The notes below the pieces were generated by a model. It was not told the DNA's origin. It did no database searches and saw nothing but the letters and a program-made list of their open reading frames with translations. Position numbers and translations under genes: made by a program. A DNA stretch of 44,405 nucleotides, taken from NCBI GenBank assembly GCA_015478655.1, contig JADMIJ010000031.1, positions 1 to 44,405 of the forward strand. Reading direction: 5' to 3'. This DNA comes from Acidimicrobiales bacterium (GTDB lineage: Bacteria; Actinomycetota; Acidimicrobiia; Acidimicrobiales; RAAP-2). This document shows, piece by piece, positions 25,866-33,348 of the stretch. Numbering within the stretch: position 1 is the stretch's first letter; the number at the start of each line of letters is the position of its first letter.

Positions 25866-26449
25866 CCGACCAGCCCGACGACACCGCGGTGAACCCCACG
25901 GTCCGCAACGCCATCCCCAAGGGGTTCAGCGCCCCCGGGGAAGACGCCGGGGCAGGGCCGGATGACGGCGGGCCGGGGCCCGATGACTCCGGTCAGAAGC
26001 ACAGCGCCCTGGTCGGCTTCATGTCGGTGCCCGTCCACCGACGGCTACCGATCCGGCGGTCCACGCTGCTGATGGTGGTGGCGTTCGTCGGCTTCGGCAC
26101 CCTGTGGTATCTGTACCCACCGGCCACCTCCGCTGCCGCATCGGGTAGCGGCGGAGGCGGGAGGGTCTGTCTCGTCCCGGGCCTGTGCCGAGGCTCGACC
26201 AACGTCACCCCGGCACCGACCACGACCACCACCACGACGACGACCCCGCCCACGACCACGTCGACCACCACGGCGACCCCGACCAGCAGGGCACCGACCA
26301 CGACCACCACCACGACGTCGTCGCCTTCGCCCACCACCACCGGTACGTCCCTCCCGGGGGCCGGAGTGGGGGGCACCGGACAGACCACGACCACCGCCCC
26401 GGGATCGGGGCCTGGTACCAGCAGCACCACTACCTCGACCACCCGCTGA
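25862..26449 (+). CDS. Single-pass membrane protein with long Thr/Pro-rich outer tail
   Basis: I do not recognise a domain in this 195-residue protein. Residues 1-65 are a polar, Asp/Gly-rich cytoplasmic segment. One hydrophobic helix runs about 68-85 (STLLMVVAFVGFGTLWYLY). After a Gly/Ser linker and a pair of cysteines (RVCLVPGLCRG), the remaining ~85 residues are almost only Thr, Pro, Ser and Gly. Such tails in actinobacteria are usually exported, mannosylated spacers in the cell wall. The start overlaps the MscS stop (ATGA), so the two are translationally coupled, which suggests a partner or wall anchor for the channel. The repetitive ACC/ACG codons make the DNA low-complexity. Confidence 0.75.
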   Translation: MTDQPDDTAVNPTVRNAIPKGFSAPGEDAGAGPDDGGPGPDDSGQKHSALVGFMSVPVHRRLPIRRSTLLMVVAFVGFGTLWYLYPPATSAAASGSGGGGRVCLVPGLCRGSTNVTPAPTTTTTTTTTPPTTTSTTTATPTSRAPTTTTTTTSSPSPTTTGTSLPGAGVGGTGQTTTTAPGSGPGTSSTTTSTTR

Positions 26450-26506
26450 ACCGGCTCCACCGACCGATGGGAGCGTGACCCCGCAGGGAGGGGCCCTACC
26501 GGCGCG

Positions 26507-27487
26507 TCAACGGTCGACGAGGGGTGTCACGTCGTTGCCGAAGGCGGCGATCTGGTCGCACAGCTCGGCAACGGAGCGAGAGGGGAACCGCACCTGGATC
26601 TGGCCCACGCCGGCCTCGGCGAAGCCCCGCAGGTACTCGGCCACCCGCTCGGGGGCTCCCGCAACCGTCCCGTGGGGCAGCTCGAGACCGGCCGGTGGCG
26701 GGCCGACGTGCAGGAAGTCGGAGATCCCACCGATGTCCAGCGGCGCCCCGCCGCGGTAGTCCTCACGCATCGAACGCAGCTCGGCCAACAGTCCCAGGTC
26801 CGGCCCGAGCGACTGGGGCAGCCAGCCGTCGGCGAACCGGGCGGTGCGGCGCAGCGCCGCCGGTGACGAGCCGCCGGCCCAGATGGGCGGCCGGGGCGAC
26901 TGCACCGGCCTCGGGCGAAGTCCCAGGCCCGAGGCCTTCCAGCGCGGCCCGTCCAGGGTCGGGTACTCGTCGACCAGACCGGAGGCCAACCCGGCGATGG
27001 CCTCGTCGGTGGCGGCCCCCCGGTGGTCGAACTCCGGTCCCATCTGCTCGAACTCCTCGTTGACGTGACCGGCGCCCACCCCGCAGATGACCCGCCCTCC
27101 CGAGAGGGCGTCGACGGTGGCGAACTCCTTGGCCGCCCGCAGGGGGTGGCGCAGAGCGATGACGTAGATGTGGGACAGGAGTCGGATGTCGGTGGTGATC
27201 CCGGCCAGCCACCCAAGGGTGGCGATGGTGTCGTACCAGGTGGTACCCATGGCGCCGGCCAACCGCTCGGGGATGACCGTGTGGTCGCAGACACCGACGT
27301 AGAAGAACCCGGCCGCCTCGCAGGCCAGAGCCACAGCCGCCAGCTCGTCCGGTCCCGCCGAGGGCTCCCAGGGCTGCACATAGAGGGACGACTGGGACTG
27401 GATCGGCAGCTGCATCCCGTAGACGGTGCGGCCCGCGGGCAGGACGGTGACGACATCGACCGGCGGTGCGATCGGACTGGTGCTCAT
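26507..27487 (-). CDS. LLM-class (F420-dependent-like) flavin oxidoreductase
   Basis: Luciferase-like monooxygenase-fold enzyme of 326 residues. In actinobacteria such proteins mostly use F420 or FMN. The TIM-barrel signatures are VALACEAAGFFYVGVCDH near the N-terminus, LLSHIYVIALRHPLRAAKEFATVDALSGGRVICGVGAGH in the middle (the DxLSxGR/xGxGxG phosphate region), and PPIWAGGSSPAALRRTARFADGW after it. The ATG at 27487 starts four bases after the stop of the small acyl-CoA dehydrogenase, so it is the last gene of the 30990-26507 transcription unit. The frame is open further upstream, but that part overlaps the dehydrogenase. The substrate is unknown; oxidation or reduction of an alicyclic intermediate would fit the operon. 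It is convergent with the Thr-rich protein gene. Confidence 0.9.
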   Translation of the reverse strand: MSTSPIAPPVDVVTVLPAGRTVYGMQLPIQSQSSLYVQPWEPSAGPDELAAVALACEAAGFFYVGVCDHTVIPERLAGAMGTTWYDTIATLGWLAGITTDIRLLSHIYVIALRHPLRAAKEFATVDALSGGRVICGVGAGHVNEEFEQMGPEFDHRGAATDEAIAGLASGLVDEYPTLDGPRWKASGLGLRPRPVQSPRPPIWAGGSSPAALRRTARFADGWLPQSLGPDLGLLAELRSMREDYRGGAPLDIGGISDFLHVGPPPAGLELPHGTVAGAPERVAEYLRGFAEAGVGQIQVRFPSRSVAELCDQIAAFGNDVTPLVDR

Positions 27488-27491
27488 CGGA

Positions 27492-28499
27492 TCAGCGTAC
27501 GCCGGGGGCCTGCTCGGCCAGCGACCGGCCCAGCTCCTCGGCCAGCCGATCGTCGGTCCCGAACTGGGTGGCCAGCACGCGTGCCCGCTTGTAGGCCAGG
27601 TGGGCGGGAACCTCCCAGGTGAAGCCCATGCCGCCGTGGACCTGGATGCACGATCTCCCGTTGGCCACCGCCGCCTCGTCGGCCAGCAGCTTGGCCCCGG
27701 CTGCGGCCACCACCGCATCGCCGACGCCGGCTTGGTCCACGGTGACGGCGGCGGCGTGGACGGCGCACCGGGCCACCTCCGTACGCACCGCCATGTCGGC
27801 GCACAGGTGCTTCACCGCCTGGAACCCGCCGATGGGCCGGCCGAACTGGCGGCGCTGCTTGGCGTACCCGACGGCCAGCTCGGTGGTCCAGGCCGCCATG
27901 CCGATCTGCAGCGCGGCCGTGAGCACCGCCCCGTCCCTCCGCCAACGGGCTGCCTCCTCCGGGCCGCCCAGGGGTCTGCCCTCGGGCAGGTCCGGGACCG
28001 CCCACACCGGGGTCAGCGGGTCCATGGGGCGTCGCAACCGGGTGGGGCCGAGTGACCGGGGTTCGACCGAGGTGATCCCGTGCTCGGTGAGCACGACCAG
28101 GACGTCGAGGTCGTCGAGGTGCTCGATCACCACCGGAACGGGGTGGCCCTCGCCGGTGGGACGATCCTCGACCACGCCGACCACGACCGAGCCGTCAGCA
28201 GCCCCGCCGACCAGCCCGGCGGCCAGATGGGAGGCCACCAGGGGGCCTGGCACCAGGGCCCGGCCCAGCTCCTCGAAGACCAGCGCGGTCTCGCCCAGCC
28301 CCAGCCCCACGCCGCCGGACGCCTCGGGCAGGGCGAGATTGAAGACGCCGGCCTCGGCCAGCCGGCGCCAACCGGCACGGTCGACGACCCGGTCGGCCCC
28401 CTCGGCGGCGCGGACCCGTTCGAGCGGGAATTCGCCCTGGCACAGGCGGCGCATGCCCTCGGCCAGGTCGGTCTGCAGTTCGGTCAGTTCGAAGTCCAC
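27492..28499 (-). CDS. Acyl-CoA dehydrogenase, small FadE-like subunit
   Basis: Flavoprotein of the acyl-CoA dehydrogenase family, 335 residues, of the short divergent kind that in mycobacteria pairs with a larger FadE to form alpha2beta2 enzymes. Recognisable parts are the N-terminal helical domain (MDFELTELQTDLAEG), a reduced middle beta domain, and the C-terminal motifs RRQFGRPIGGFQAVKH and IQVHGGMGFTWE that bind FAD. It has no classical YEGT catalytic stretch, consistent with a partner subunit. The GTG start at 28499 has GAGGGG six bases upstream. It lies 39 bases after the large-subunit gene and four bases before the LLM gene, in the same transcript. Confidence 0.92.
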   Translation of the reverse strand: MDFELTELQTDLAEGMRRLCQGEFPLERVRAAEGADRVVDRAGWRRLAEAGVFNLALPEASGGVGLGLGETALVFEELGRALVPGPLVASHLAAGLVGGAADGSVVVGVVEDRPTGEGHPVPVVIEHLDDLDVLVVLTEHGITSVEPRSLGPTRLRRPMDPLTPVWAVPDLPEGRPLGGPEEAARWRRDGAVLTAALQIGMAAWTTELAVGYAKQRRQFGRPIGGFQAVKHLCADMAVRTEVARCAVHAAAVTVDQAGVGDAVVAAAGAKLLADEAAVANGRSCIQVHGGMGFTWEVPAHLAYKRARVLATQFGTDDRLAEELGRSLAEQAPGVR

Positions 28500-28538
28500 G
28501 TGGCGCCCCTCACGTGTCCGTCGGCGGGTGGGGCGGGG

Positions 28539-29759
28539 TCATGCGACGGGTGACGGCGCGGCGCTCGGCACCGGCTCCTTGGGCAGGCCCAGGATCCGCT
28601 CGCCCACGATGTTCCGCTGGATCTGCGAGGTTCCGGCGGCGATGGTGAGCGAGATGCCCCGGAGCCAGTCCTCGACCATGGCGGCGGCGGGCAGCGGGCC
28701 GTGACCGTCGGCACCGTCGAGGTCGGCGGCGGCCAACCCGGCCCGGCCCAGCAGGGAGAGGGAGAACTCGCCCAGCTTGTGCCGGGTCTCCGAGTAGGCC
28801 AGCTTGAAGAACGTGCCACCGATGCCGGGCACGCCGGTCCGGGCGGCCTGGGACACGTTGCGCTTGGTGAGGGCCCACAGGGCGTCCAGCTCGGCGCGGA
28901 GGTGGCCGGCCTGGCTGCGGACGGCGGAGTCCGACCAGGCCCCGGTGCGTTGGGCCAGGGCCACCGTGGCCGAGAGCAGTTCGACGGCTTCGAGGAGGTC
29001 CCCGACGAAGGCGGTGCCCCGTTCGAAGCTGAGCGTGACCATGGTGACCCGCCAGCCGTCGTTCTCGTCACCGACCCGGTTGGCCACCGGGACGCACACC
29101 TCGTCGAGGAAGAGCTCGGCGAACTCGGTGGAACCGGCGATGGTGGTGAGCGGTCGGATCTCCACCCCGGGGGTGTCCATGGGCAGGATGAGCCACGAGA
29201 TGCCGCGGTGCCGGCTGTCGTCGGCACCGGTGCGCACCAGCAGCTCGCAGTAGTCGGCCACTTCGGCATGGGATGTCCAGATCTTGGACCCGTTGATCAC
29301 GTAGTGGTCGCCGTCCCGGACGGCGCGGGTGCGCAAGGAGGCGAGGTCGCTCCCGGCATCCGGTTCGGAGAAGCCCTGGCACCAGACCTCGTCGCCCTTG
29401 AGGATGGACGGCAGGTACCGTCGACGCTGCTCCGCGGTGCCCTCGGCGATGACGGTCGGGCCGGCGTGGAGCAGCCCGACGAAGTTGACCCCGACGTAGG
29501 GGGCGTGGGCCCGCTCGAGCTCCTCTTTGAAGATGAGCTCCTCGACCGGCGTGGAGCCCCGCCCGCCGCCCTCGACGGGCCAGTCCACCCCGGCGTACCC
29601 GGCGTCGAAGAGCAGCCGCTGCCAGTGGGTGTCGTAGGCGCGGCGACCGGGCCAGTCTTCGGCCGGCGGCTTGGGCGGCAGGCCGGGCAGTGTGGCCGCC
29701 AGCCATCCGCGCAGCTCGCTGCGGAACGCCTGCTCGGCGTCGGTGTAGCGCAGGTCCAT
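28539..29759 (-). CDS. Acyl-CoA dehydrogenase, large FadE-like subunit
   Basis: Full-length acyl-CoA dehydrogenase (406 residues) that would introduce the alpha,beta double bond into an acyl-CoA using FAD. Motifs are WCQGFSEPDAGSDL (flavin and substrate contacts), KIWTSHAEVADY, TLSFERGTAFVGD and AAGTSQIQRNIVGERILGLP. In the last motif, the MCAD-type base (YEGT) is Ala. The Glu in FER corresponds to the position used as base in isovaleryl-CoA and long-chain enzymes, so I infer that as the catalytic residue. The small-subunit gene follows 39 bases downstream and the amidohydrolase precedes by 31 bases. The start ATG at 29759 has no strong ribosome binding site. Confidence 0.94.
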   Translation of the reverse strand: MDLRYTDAEQAFRSELRGWLAATLPGLPPKPPAEDWPGRRAYDTHWQRLLFDAGYAGVDWPVEGGGRGSTPVEELIFKEELERAHAPYVGVNFVGLLHAGPTVIAEGTAEQRRRYLPSILKGDEVWCQGFSEPDAGSDLASLRTRAVRDGDHYVINGSKIWTSHAEVADYCELLVRTGADDSRHRGISWLILPMDTPGVEIRPLTTIAGSTEFAELFLDEVCVPVANRVGDENDGWRVTMVTLSFERGTAFVGDLLEAVELLSATVALAQRTGAWSDSAVRSQAGHLRAELDALWALTKRNVSQAARTGVPGIGGTFFKLAYSETRHKLGEFSLSLLGRAGLAAADLDGADGHGPLPAAAMVEDWLRGISLTIAAGTSQIQRNIVGERILGLPKEPVPSAAPSPVA

Positions 29760-29790
29760 GGGGGTGACCGGAAGGCCTAGGCCCCGTGGA

Positions 29791-30990
29791 TCACTTGAAG
29801 TCGAGGTCGTAGAGCTTGATGGCGTTGCCCCTGACGATCTTGTAGATCTGCTCGTCAGTGAGGTCCTTCATCTGCTTCTCGGCGATCTGGCGCGTCTGGG
29901 GCCAGGTCGAGTCGGAGTGGGGGTAGTCCGACTCGTAGGTGATGTTGTCCACGCCGATGGACTCCACGTTCTTGAGGCCGAAGGCGTCGTCGAAGAAGCA
30001 GCCGTAGATCTGGCGGTGGAAGTAGGTGGAGGGCGGCTCGGGCACGATGTCGGCCACCCCGCCCCATCCCCGGTTCTCCTCCCACACGTTGTCGGCCCGC
30101 TCGAGGATGTAGGGGATCCAGCCGATCTGGCCCTCGGCGTAGGCCAGCTTGAGGTCGGGAAAGCGCACCAGCACGCCGGAGAACATGAAGTCGACCATCG
30201 AGTAGGTGGCGTTGGAGTGCGTCAGTGTGGACCCGACGGCCGGGGGGGCGTCGGCCGAGGTGGACGGCATCTTCGACGACGAGCCGATGTGCATGTTCAC
30301 GATGGTGCCGGTCTCCGCACAGGCGCGGAAGAACGGGTCCCAGTAGTGGTCCGGATCGTGCACGGAGGGGAGCCCCAGGAACGGCGGGATCTCGCTGAAG
30401 CACACGGCGCGGACACCGCGGGCCGCGTTGCGCCGCACCTCGGCCGCGGCCAACTCGGCGTCCCAGAGGGGGATGAGGGTCAGGGGGATGAGCCGGCCCT
30501 TGGCCTCGGGCCCGCACCAGTCCTCGACCATCCAGTCGTTGTAGGCCCGGACGCACAGCAGGGCCAGCTCCTTGTCCTCAGCCTCCGTGAAGGTCTGGCC
30601 GCAGAACCTGGGGAAGGTGGGGAAGCACAGCGAGGCCTCGAGGTGGTTGGTGTCCATGTCCTCGAGCCGGGGTGCGACCTCGTAGGAGCCGGGGCGCATG
30701 TCCTGGTAGGTGACACCGCGCATGGTCACCTCGTCCCGGGGCACGCCGACGGCGGAGTCCACCCGGAGCAGCGGTCGCTTGAGGTCCTCGTAGTACCACC
30801 AGTCGGTGGGCACGCCCTGGGAACCGGGGGTGACGGTGAGCTTGCCGCCGACGAAGGTGATCTCCCCCATCGGGGCGCGCACCACCCGGGGCCCGACATC
30901 GTGGTACTTCTTGGGAAGGCGGTCGATCCAGACGTTGGCGGGCTCCACCACGTGGTCGTCCACGGAGATGATCATGGGCATGTCGGCCAT
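29791..30990 (-). CDS. Amidohydrolase-2 family metal-dependent hydrolase
   Basis: TIM-barrel hydrolase/decarboxylase of the amidohydrolase 2 (ACMSD-like) family, about 399 residues. The start SVDDHVVEPANVW carries the family's variant first metal motif. Further landmarks are NMHIGSSSKMP, ITYESDYPHSDSTWP with the metal-site Asp, and the C-terminal IVRGNAIKLYDLD. Actinobacterial copies sit in steroid and lipid catabolic clusters next to FadE and LLM genes, as here. It appears to be the first gene of a four-gene unit (this gene, large FadE, small FadE, LLM) whose 5' end carries palindrome site 4. I chose ATG 30990; ATG 31008, four bases beyond the palindrome, is an in-frame alternative, and neither has a ribosome binding site, so a leaderless message is plausible. 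Confidence 0.9.
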   Translation of the reverse strand: MADMPMIISVDDHVVEPANVWIDRLPKKYHDVGPRVVRAPMGEITFVGGKLTVTPGSQGVPTDWWYYEDLKRPLLRVDSAVGVPRDEVTMRGVTYQDMRPGSYEVAPRLEDMDTNHLEASLCFPTFPRFCGQTFTEAEDKELALLCVRAYNDWMVEDWCGPEAKGRLIPLTLIPLWDAELAAAEVRRNAARGVRAVCFSEIPPFLGLPSVHDPDHYWDPFFRACAETGTIVNMHIGSSSKMPSTSADAPPAVGSTLTHSNATYSMVDFMFSGVLVRFPDLKLAYAEGQIGWIPYILERADNVWEENRGWGGVADIVPEPPSTYFHRQIYGCFFDDAFGLKNVESIGVDNITYESDYPHSDSTWPQTRQIAEKQMKDLTDEQIYKIVRGNAIKLYDLDFK

Positions 30991-31012
30991 GGTGCGAAGT
31001 GTACCCATTGTT

Positions 31013-31027
31013 CTGACGATGCATCAG
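31013..31027. promoter_or_regulatory. Palindromic operator candidate, site 4 (amidohydrolase operon)
   Basis: CTGACGATGCATCAG matches the CTGAC-N5-GTCAG pattern with one arm difference and is almost fully symmetrical. It lies 22-36 bases upstream of the amidohydrolase ATG at 30990, where a bound repressor would block the promoter of the four-gene unit. Confidence 0.55.
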
Positions 31028-31062
31028 GTGGCGCCGCCGGGTGGCGCCCGGCCCCGATCCGT

Positions 31063-31872
31063 TCAGACCATGGCCACCCCGCCGTTGGGCCGGAGCACCT
31101 GCCCGGTCATGAAGCGGGCGGCGTCGGAGGCCAGATAGAGGACGGCTGCGGCGATGTCCTCGGGCTCGCCGATCGAGCGCAGCGGCGTGTGCCTGCGCAT
31201 GGGGCCCACCACCGCCTCCTGCATGGCCTCGTCGATGGTGCCGTCAGGACGCACGAAGTACCGCCCGGTCATCCCGGTGAGGACGAAGCCGGGGGCCACG
31301 GCGTTGACCCTCACGCCCTTCTTCCCCACTTCGACAGCCATCGACTTGGTCATCTGGACCACGCCGGCCTTGCAGATGGCGTAACTGGCGATGTCGGGGC
31401 TGGGTGCGTCGGCGGCGGCGGACGAGGCATTGATGATGCTCCCCCCCTCGGCCTGGGTCACCATGACCCGACCGGCCGCCTGGCACCCGAAGAAGACGCC
31501 CTTCAGGTTGACCGCCAGGATGCGATCGAGGTCGTCCTCCGGCGCCTCCAGGAACGGGCCCTCCACCATGATGCCGGCGATGTTGCACCAGATGTGGATG
31601 CCGCCCCGATCGGTGACCACCCGTTGGGCCAGGGCGTCCACGTCGGTGCGCACCGACACGTCCAGGGCCACCCCCTCGGCGCTGCCGCCGTTGGCCACGA
31701 TCTCGTCCGCGGTGGCCTGGGCCGTGTCGTCTTGGATGTCGGCGCAGATGGCGGTGGCCCCGGCCCCGGCCAGCGCCAGGGCGCTGGCCTTCCCGATGCC
31801 GCTTCCGGCTCCGGTGACCACCGCCACCTTGCCGTCGACACGGAACGATTCGATGAGCGTGGTCGCTTGCAT
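31063..31872 (-). CDS. Short-chain dehydrogenase/reductase (SDR)
   Basis: Classical NAD(P)-dependent SDR of 269 residues that would interconvert a hydroxyl and a keto group. The Rossmann motif is TGAGSGIG (near 20-27), Asp in ICADIQDD suggests NAD preference, and structural NAG appears as NIAGI. The catalytic set is Ser in NASSAAAD and Tyr-x-x-x-Lys in SYAICK. The C-terminus GQVLRPNGGVAMV is typical. I chose ATG 31872 (MQATTL) because homologous sequence begins soon after; an upstream in-frame ATG at 31920 lacks support. The downstream amidohydrolase operon starts 72 bases after its stop and has its own operator candidate, so this gene may be a separate unit. Confidence 0.94.
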   Translation of the reverse strand: MQATTLIESFRVDGKVAVVTGAGSGIGKASALALAGAGATAICADIQDDTAQATADEIVANGGSAEGVALDVSVRTDVDALAQRVVTDRGGIHIWCNIAGIMVEGPFLEAPEDDLDRILAVNLKGVFFGCQAAGRVMVTQAEGGSIINASSAAADAPSPDIASYAICKAGVVQMTKSMAVEVGKKGVRVNAVAPGFVLTGMTGRYFVRPDGTIDEAMQEAVVGPMRRHTPLRSIGEPEDIAAAVLYLASDAARFMTGQVLRPNGGVAMV

Positions 31873-31919
31873 GCGCGTCTCTGCCTCTTGGTGATGGTCG
31901 GTGCACTGCTGGCCGGGCA

Positions 31920-31936
31920 TCTCCCGCCGGGGGAGA
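31920..31936. terminator. Short hairpin between SGNH esterase and SDR genes
   Basis: TCTCCC-N5-GGGAGA forms a perfect 6-bp stem nine bases after the SGNH esterase stop on the minus strand. This is a plausible terminator of the esterase gene, without a T-tract. Confidence 0.4.
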
Positions 31937-31944
31937 AGAGTAGG

Positions 31945-33141
31945 TCAGCGCACCGGAGACGGGGCGGCGGTGCTCGAGGTTTGAGGGCCGAAGGTCGTCA
32001 TGCCCACGCGGGCGGGGAACGGCCGGGTGGGTCGCAGGATGTGGGCACGCGGTTCGGGCACCTCCGCCTGCGGGTTCTCGTTGGCGGACTTGAGGGCAGC
32101 GGTCAGGGCCCTCGACACGATGGCGGCGATCCGGGTGTGCCCCTCGTCTCCGGGGTGGATGCCGTCGGCCAGGAGCTCGGCGCGGACCATGGACATGCCC
32201 GCCACGAGGGACAAGGTGTGGTCCCCGCTGACGATCCGGTCACGGGTCACCATCTCGATGGCGTGGCGGATGTCGGCCAGGGAGGTGCCGAGCCGGTTGG
32301 GGACGTCCTCGGCCTCGGGGCGGATGACCGGGCTAATGACCACGATCGGGGTGGTCGGGTGGCCCTGACGGATGACATCGAGGAAGCCCCACAGCGCCTC
32401 GGTCACCATGCCCATGCTGTGGGGCGTGCGCATCCAGCAGCTCGCCCCGTAGGCAATGGTGATGATGTCGGCCCGCAACCCGGCGATGTGCTCGGCAGAG
32501 ATGATCTCCCCCCGGGCCGCCGAGGCGTAGCCCATGTTGAACAGGTCGAGGCCGGCGGTCCGGGCCGCGATGGCGGCCCATCCCTGCGAGGGCCCCGAGG
32601 CGATCCAGCCCTGGGTGGACGAGTCCCCGTAGGCGATCCACCGGGGAAGGGCCGGGGCGGGGATGATGGCGCCCCGCACCGCGCTGATGGACTGCACGAG
32701 CGGTTGCATCCCCTCGGGAAGGTAGATGACGGCCCGATCCCCCGGGGGCGATGCGCCGAGGGGCAGCCGGACCAGGCCCTCGCCCAGCACGGCCTCCTCC
32801 TGCCACACGTTTCCGCCACCCCGCCACAGGGAGAAAGTGATGCCGGCGCCGTCGCCGCGGTATCCCAGGTTCCCCGAGGTCGTCCGATAGGAGACGTCGA
32901 CGGCCTCGGCATCGCCGACCAGTTCGAGGCGGACACCGGCGGGGATGAGGGCCGAATGCCAGATGTCGGCGGGCAGCCGGGGCGAATCGGCCGGATCGGC
33001 CCTGGGGTACGGCGCCTCCCCGGTCGAGGGATAGGGCGCACCGCGCAGGAATGGCTCAGGTTGCTCCGGTCGCGGGCTCACCGCGTCGTTACTTCCATCC
33101 ACAACTCCCTGCGCCCTGAAAACCACTCTAAGTAGTGACAT
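31945..33141 (-). CDS. SGNH/GDSL hydrolase with N-terminal beta-sandwich
   Basis: Serine esterase of about 398 residues. Residues ~70-190 look like the beta-sandwich domain that precedes a subgroup of SGNH hydrolases (SGNH_hydr_N type). The catalytic domain follows: block I YGDSSTQGW with the nucleophilic Ser, block II MGYASAARG with the conserved Gly, and block V DGIHPGDEGH with the Asp-His pair. Block III, usually GxN, reads YGASCW here, so the oxyanion Asn is not obvious. No signal peptide is visible with the start used; GTG 33081 with GGAAG upstream is an alternative start. The substrate could be an acylated carbohydrate or lipid ester. It lies downstream of the second acyl-CoA dehydrogenase pair but is separated from it by ~210 bases and a hairpin. 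Confidence 0.85.
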   Translation of the reverse strand: MSLLRVVFRAQGVVDGSNDAVSPRPEQPEPFLRGAPYPSTGEAPYPRADPADSPRLPADIWHSALIPAGVRLELVGDAEAVDVSYRTTSGNLGYRGDGAGITFSLWRGGGNVWQEEAVLGEGLVRLPLGASPPGDRAVIYLPEGMQPLVQSISAVRGAIIPAPALPRWIAYGDSSTQGWIASGPSQGWAAIAARTAGLDLFNMGYASAARGEIISAEHIAGLRADIITIAYGASCWMRTPHSMGMVTEALWGFLDVIRQGHPTTPIVVISPVIRPEAEDVPNRLGTSLADIRHAIEMVTRDRIVSGDHTLSLVAGMSMVRAELLADGIHPGDEGHTRIAAIVSRALTAALKSANENPQAEVPEPRAHILRPTRPFPARVGMTTFGPQTSSTAAPSPVR

Positions 33142-33175
33142 GACCACTGTAACACGCAGAATGAGCGTTTTCCTA

Positions 33176-33189
33176 GGCCGAAATCGGCC
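33176..33189. promoter_or_regulatory. Inverted repeat upstream of SGNH esterase
   Basis: GGCCGA-AA-TCGGCC is a perfect inverted repeat 35-48 bases before the esterase start at 33141. It could be an operator within its promoter. Confidence 0.35.
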
Positions 33190-33305
33190 ATTCCTGGGTC
33201 GGAATCGGGGCCCTTCCTCGCTCGGATCGGCGCCGAATCGCCCGGCCGGTACCAGGCCAGGCTCCGGTGGTCGACGTGGGACGCGGCCGGCCACCGGGGG
33301 CCCAG

Positions 33306-33320
33306 GGTTCGAGCCGAACC
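33306..33320 (-). terminator. Hairpin after small acyl-CoA dehydrogenase
   Basis: GGTTCG-AGC-CGAACC is a perfect 6-bp stem with a three-base loop, 28 bases beyond the stop of the small dehydrogenase subunit. It may end the 35600-33349 transcript. Confidence 0.45.
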
Positions 33321-33348
33321 ACGGGGGAGGACGAACCCCGGGGGAGGA

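Noticed and set aside
26210..26440. Repetitive ACC/ACG stretch that looks like a repeat array
   Set aside because: It is in frame with a Thr-rich protein tail, there is no regular spacer structure, and no cas genes are present.
29774..29783. GGCCTAGGCC palindrome between the amidohydrolase stop and the dehydrogenase start
   Set aside because: Ten-base GC palindromes are common in this DNA. It lies in a 31-base operon gap and has no partner sites.
29758..33135. Very long plus-strand frame (1,125 codons) antisense to the amidohydrolase, SDR and SGNH genes
   Set aside because: It is a high-GC shadow: its protein is Gly/Val/His/Arg-rich with no domain, and the opposite strand carries three clear enzymes with intact motifs.
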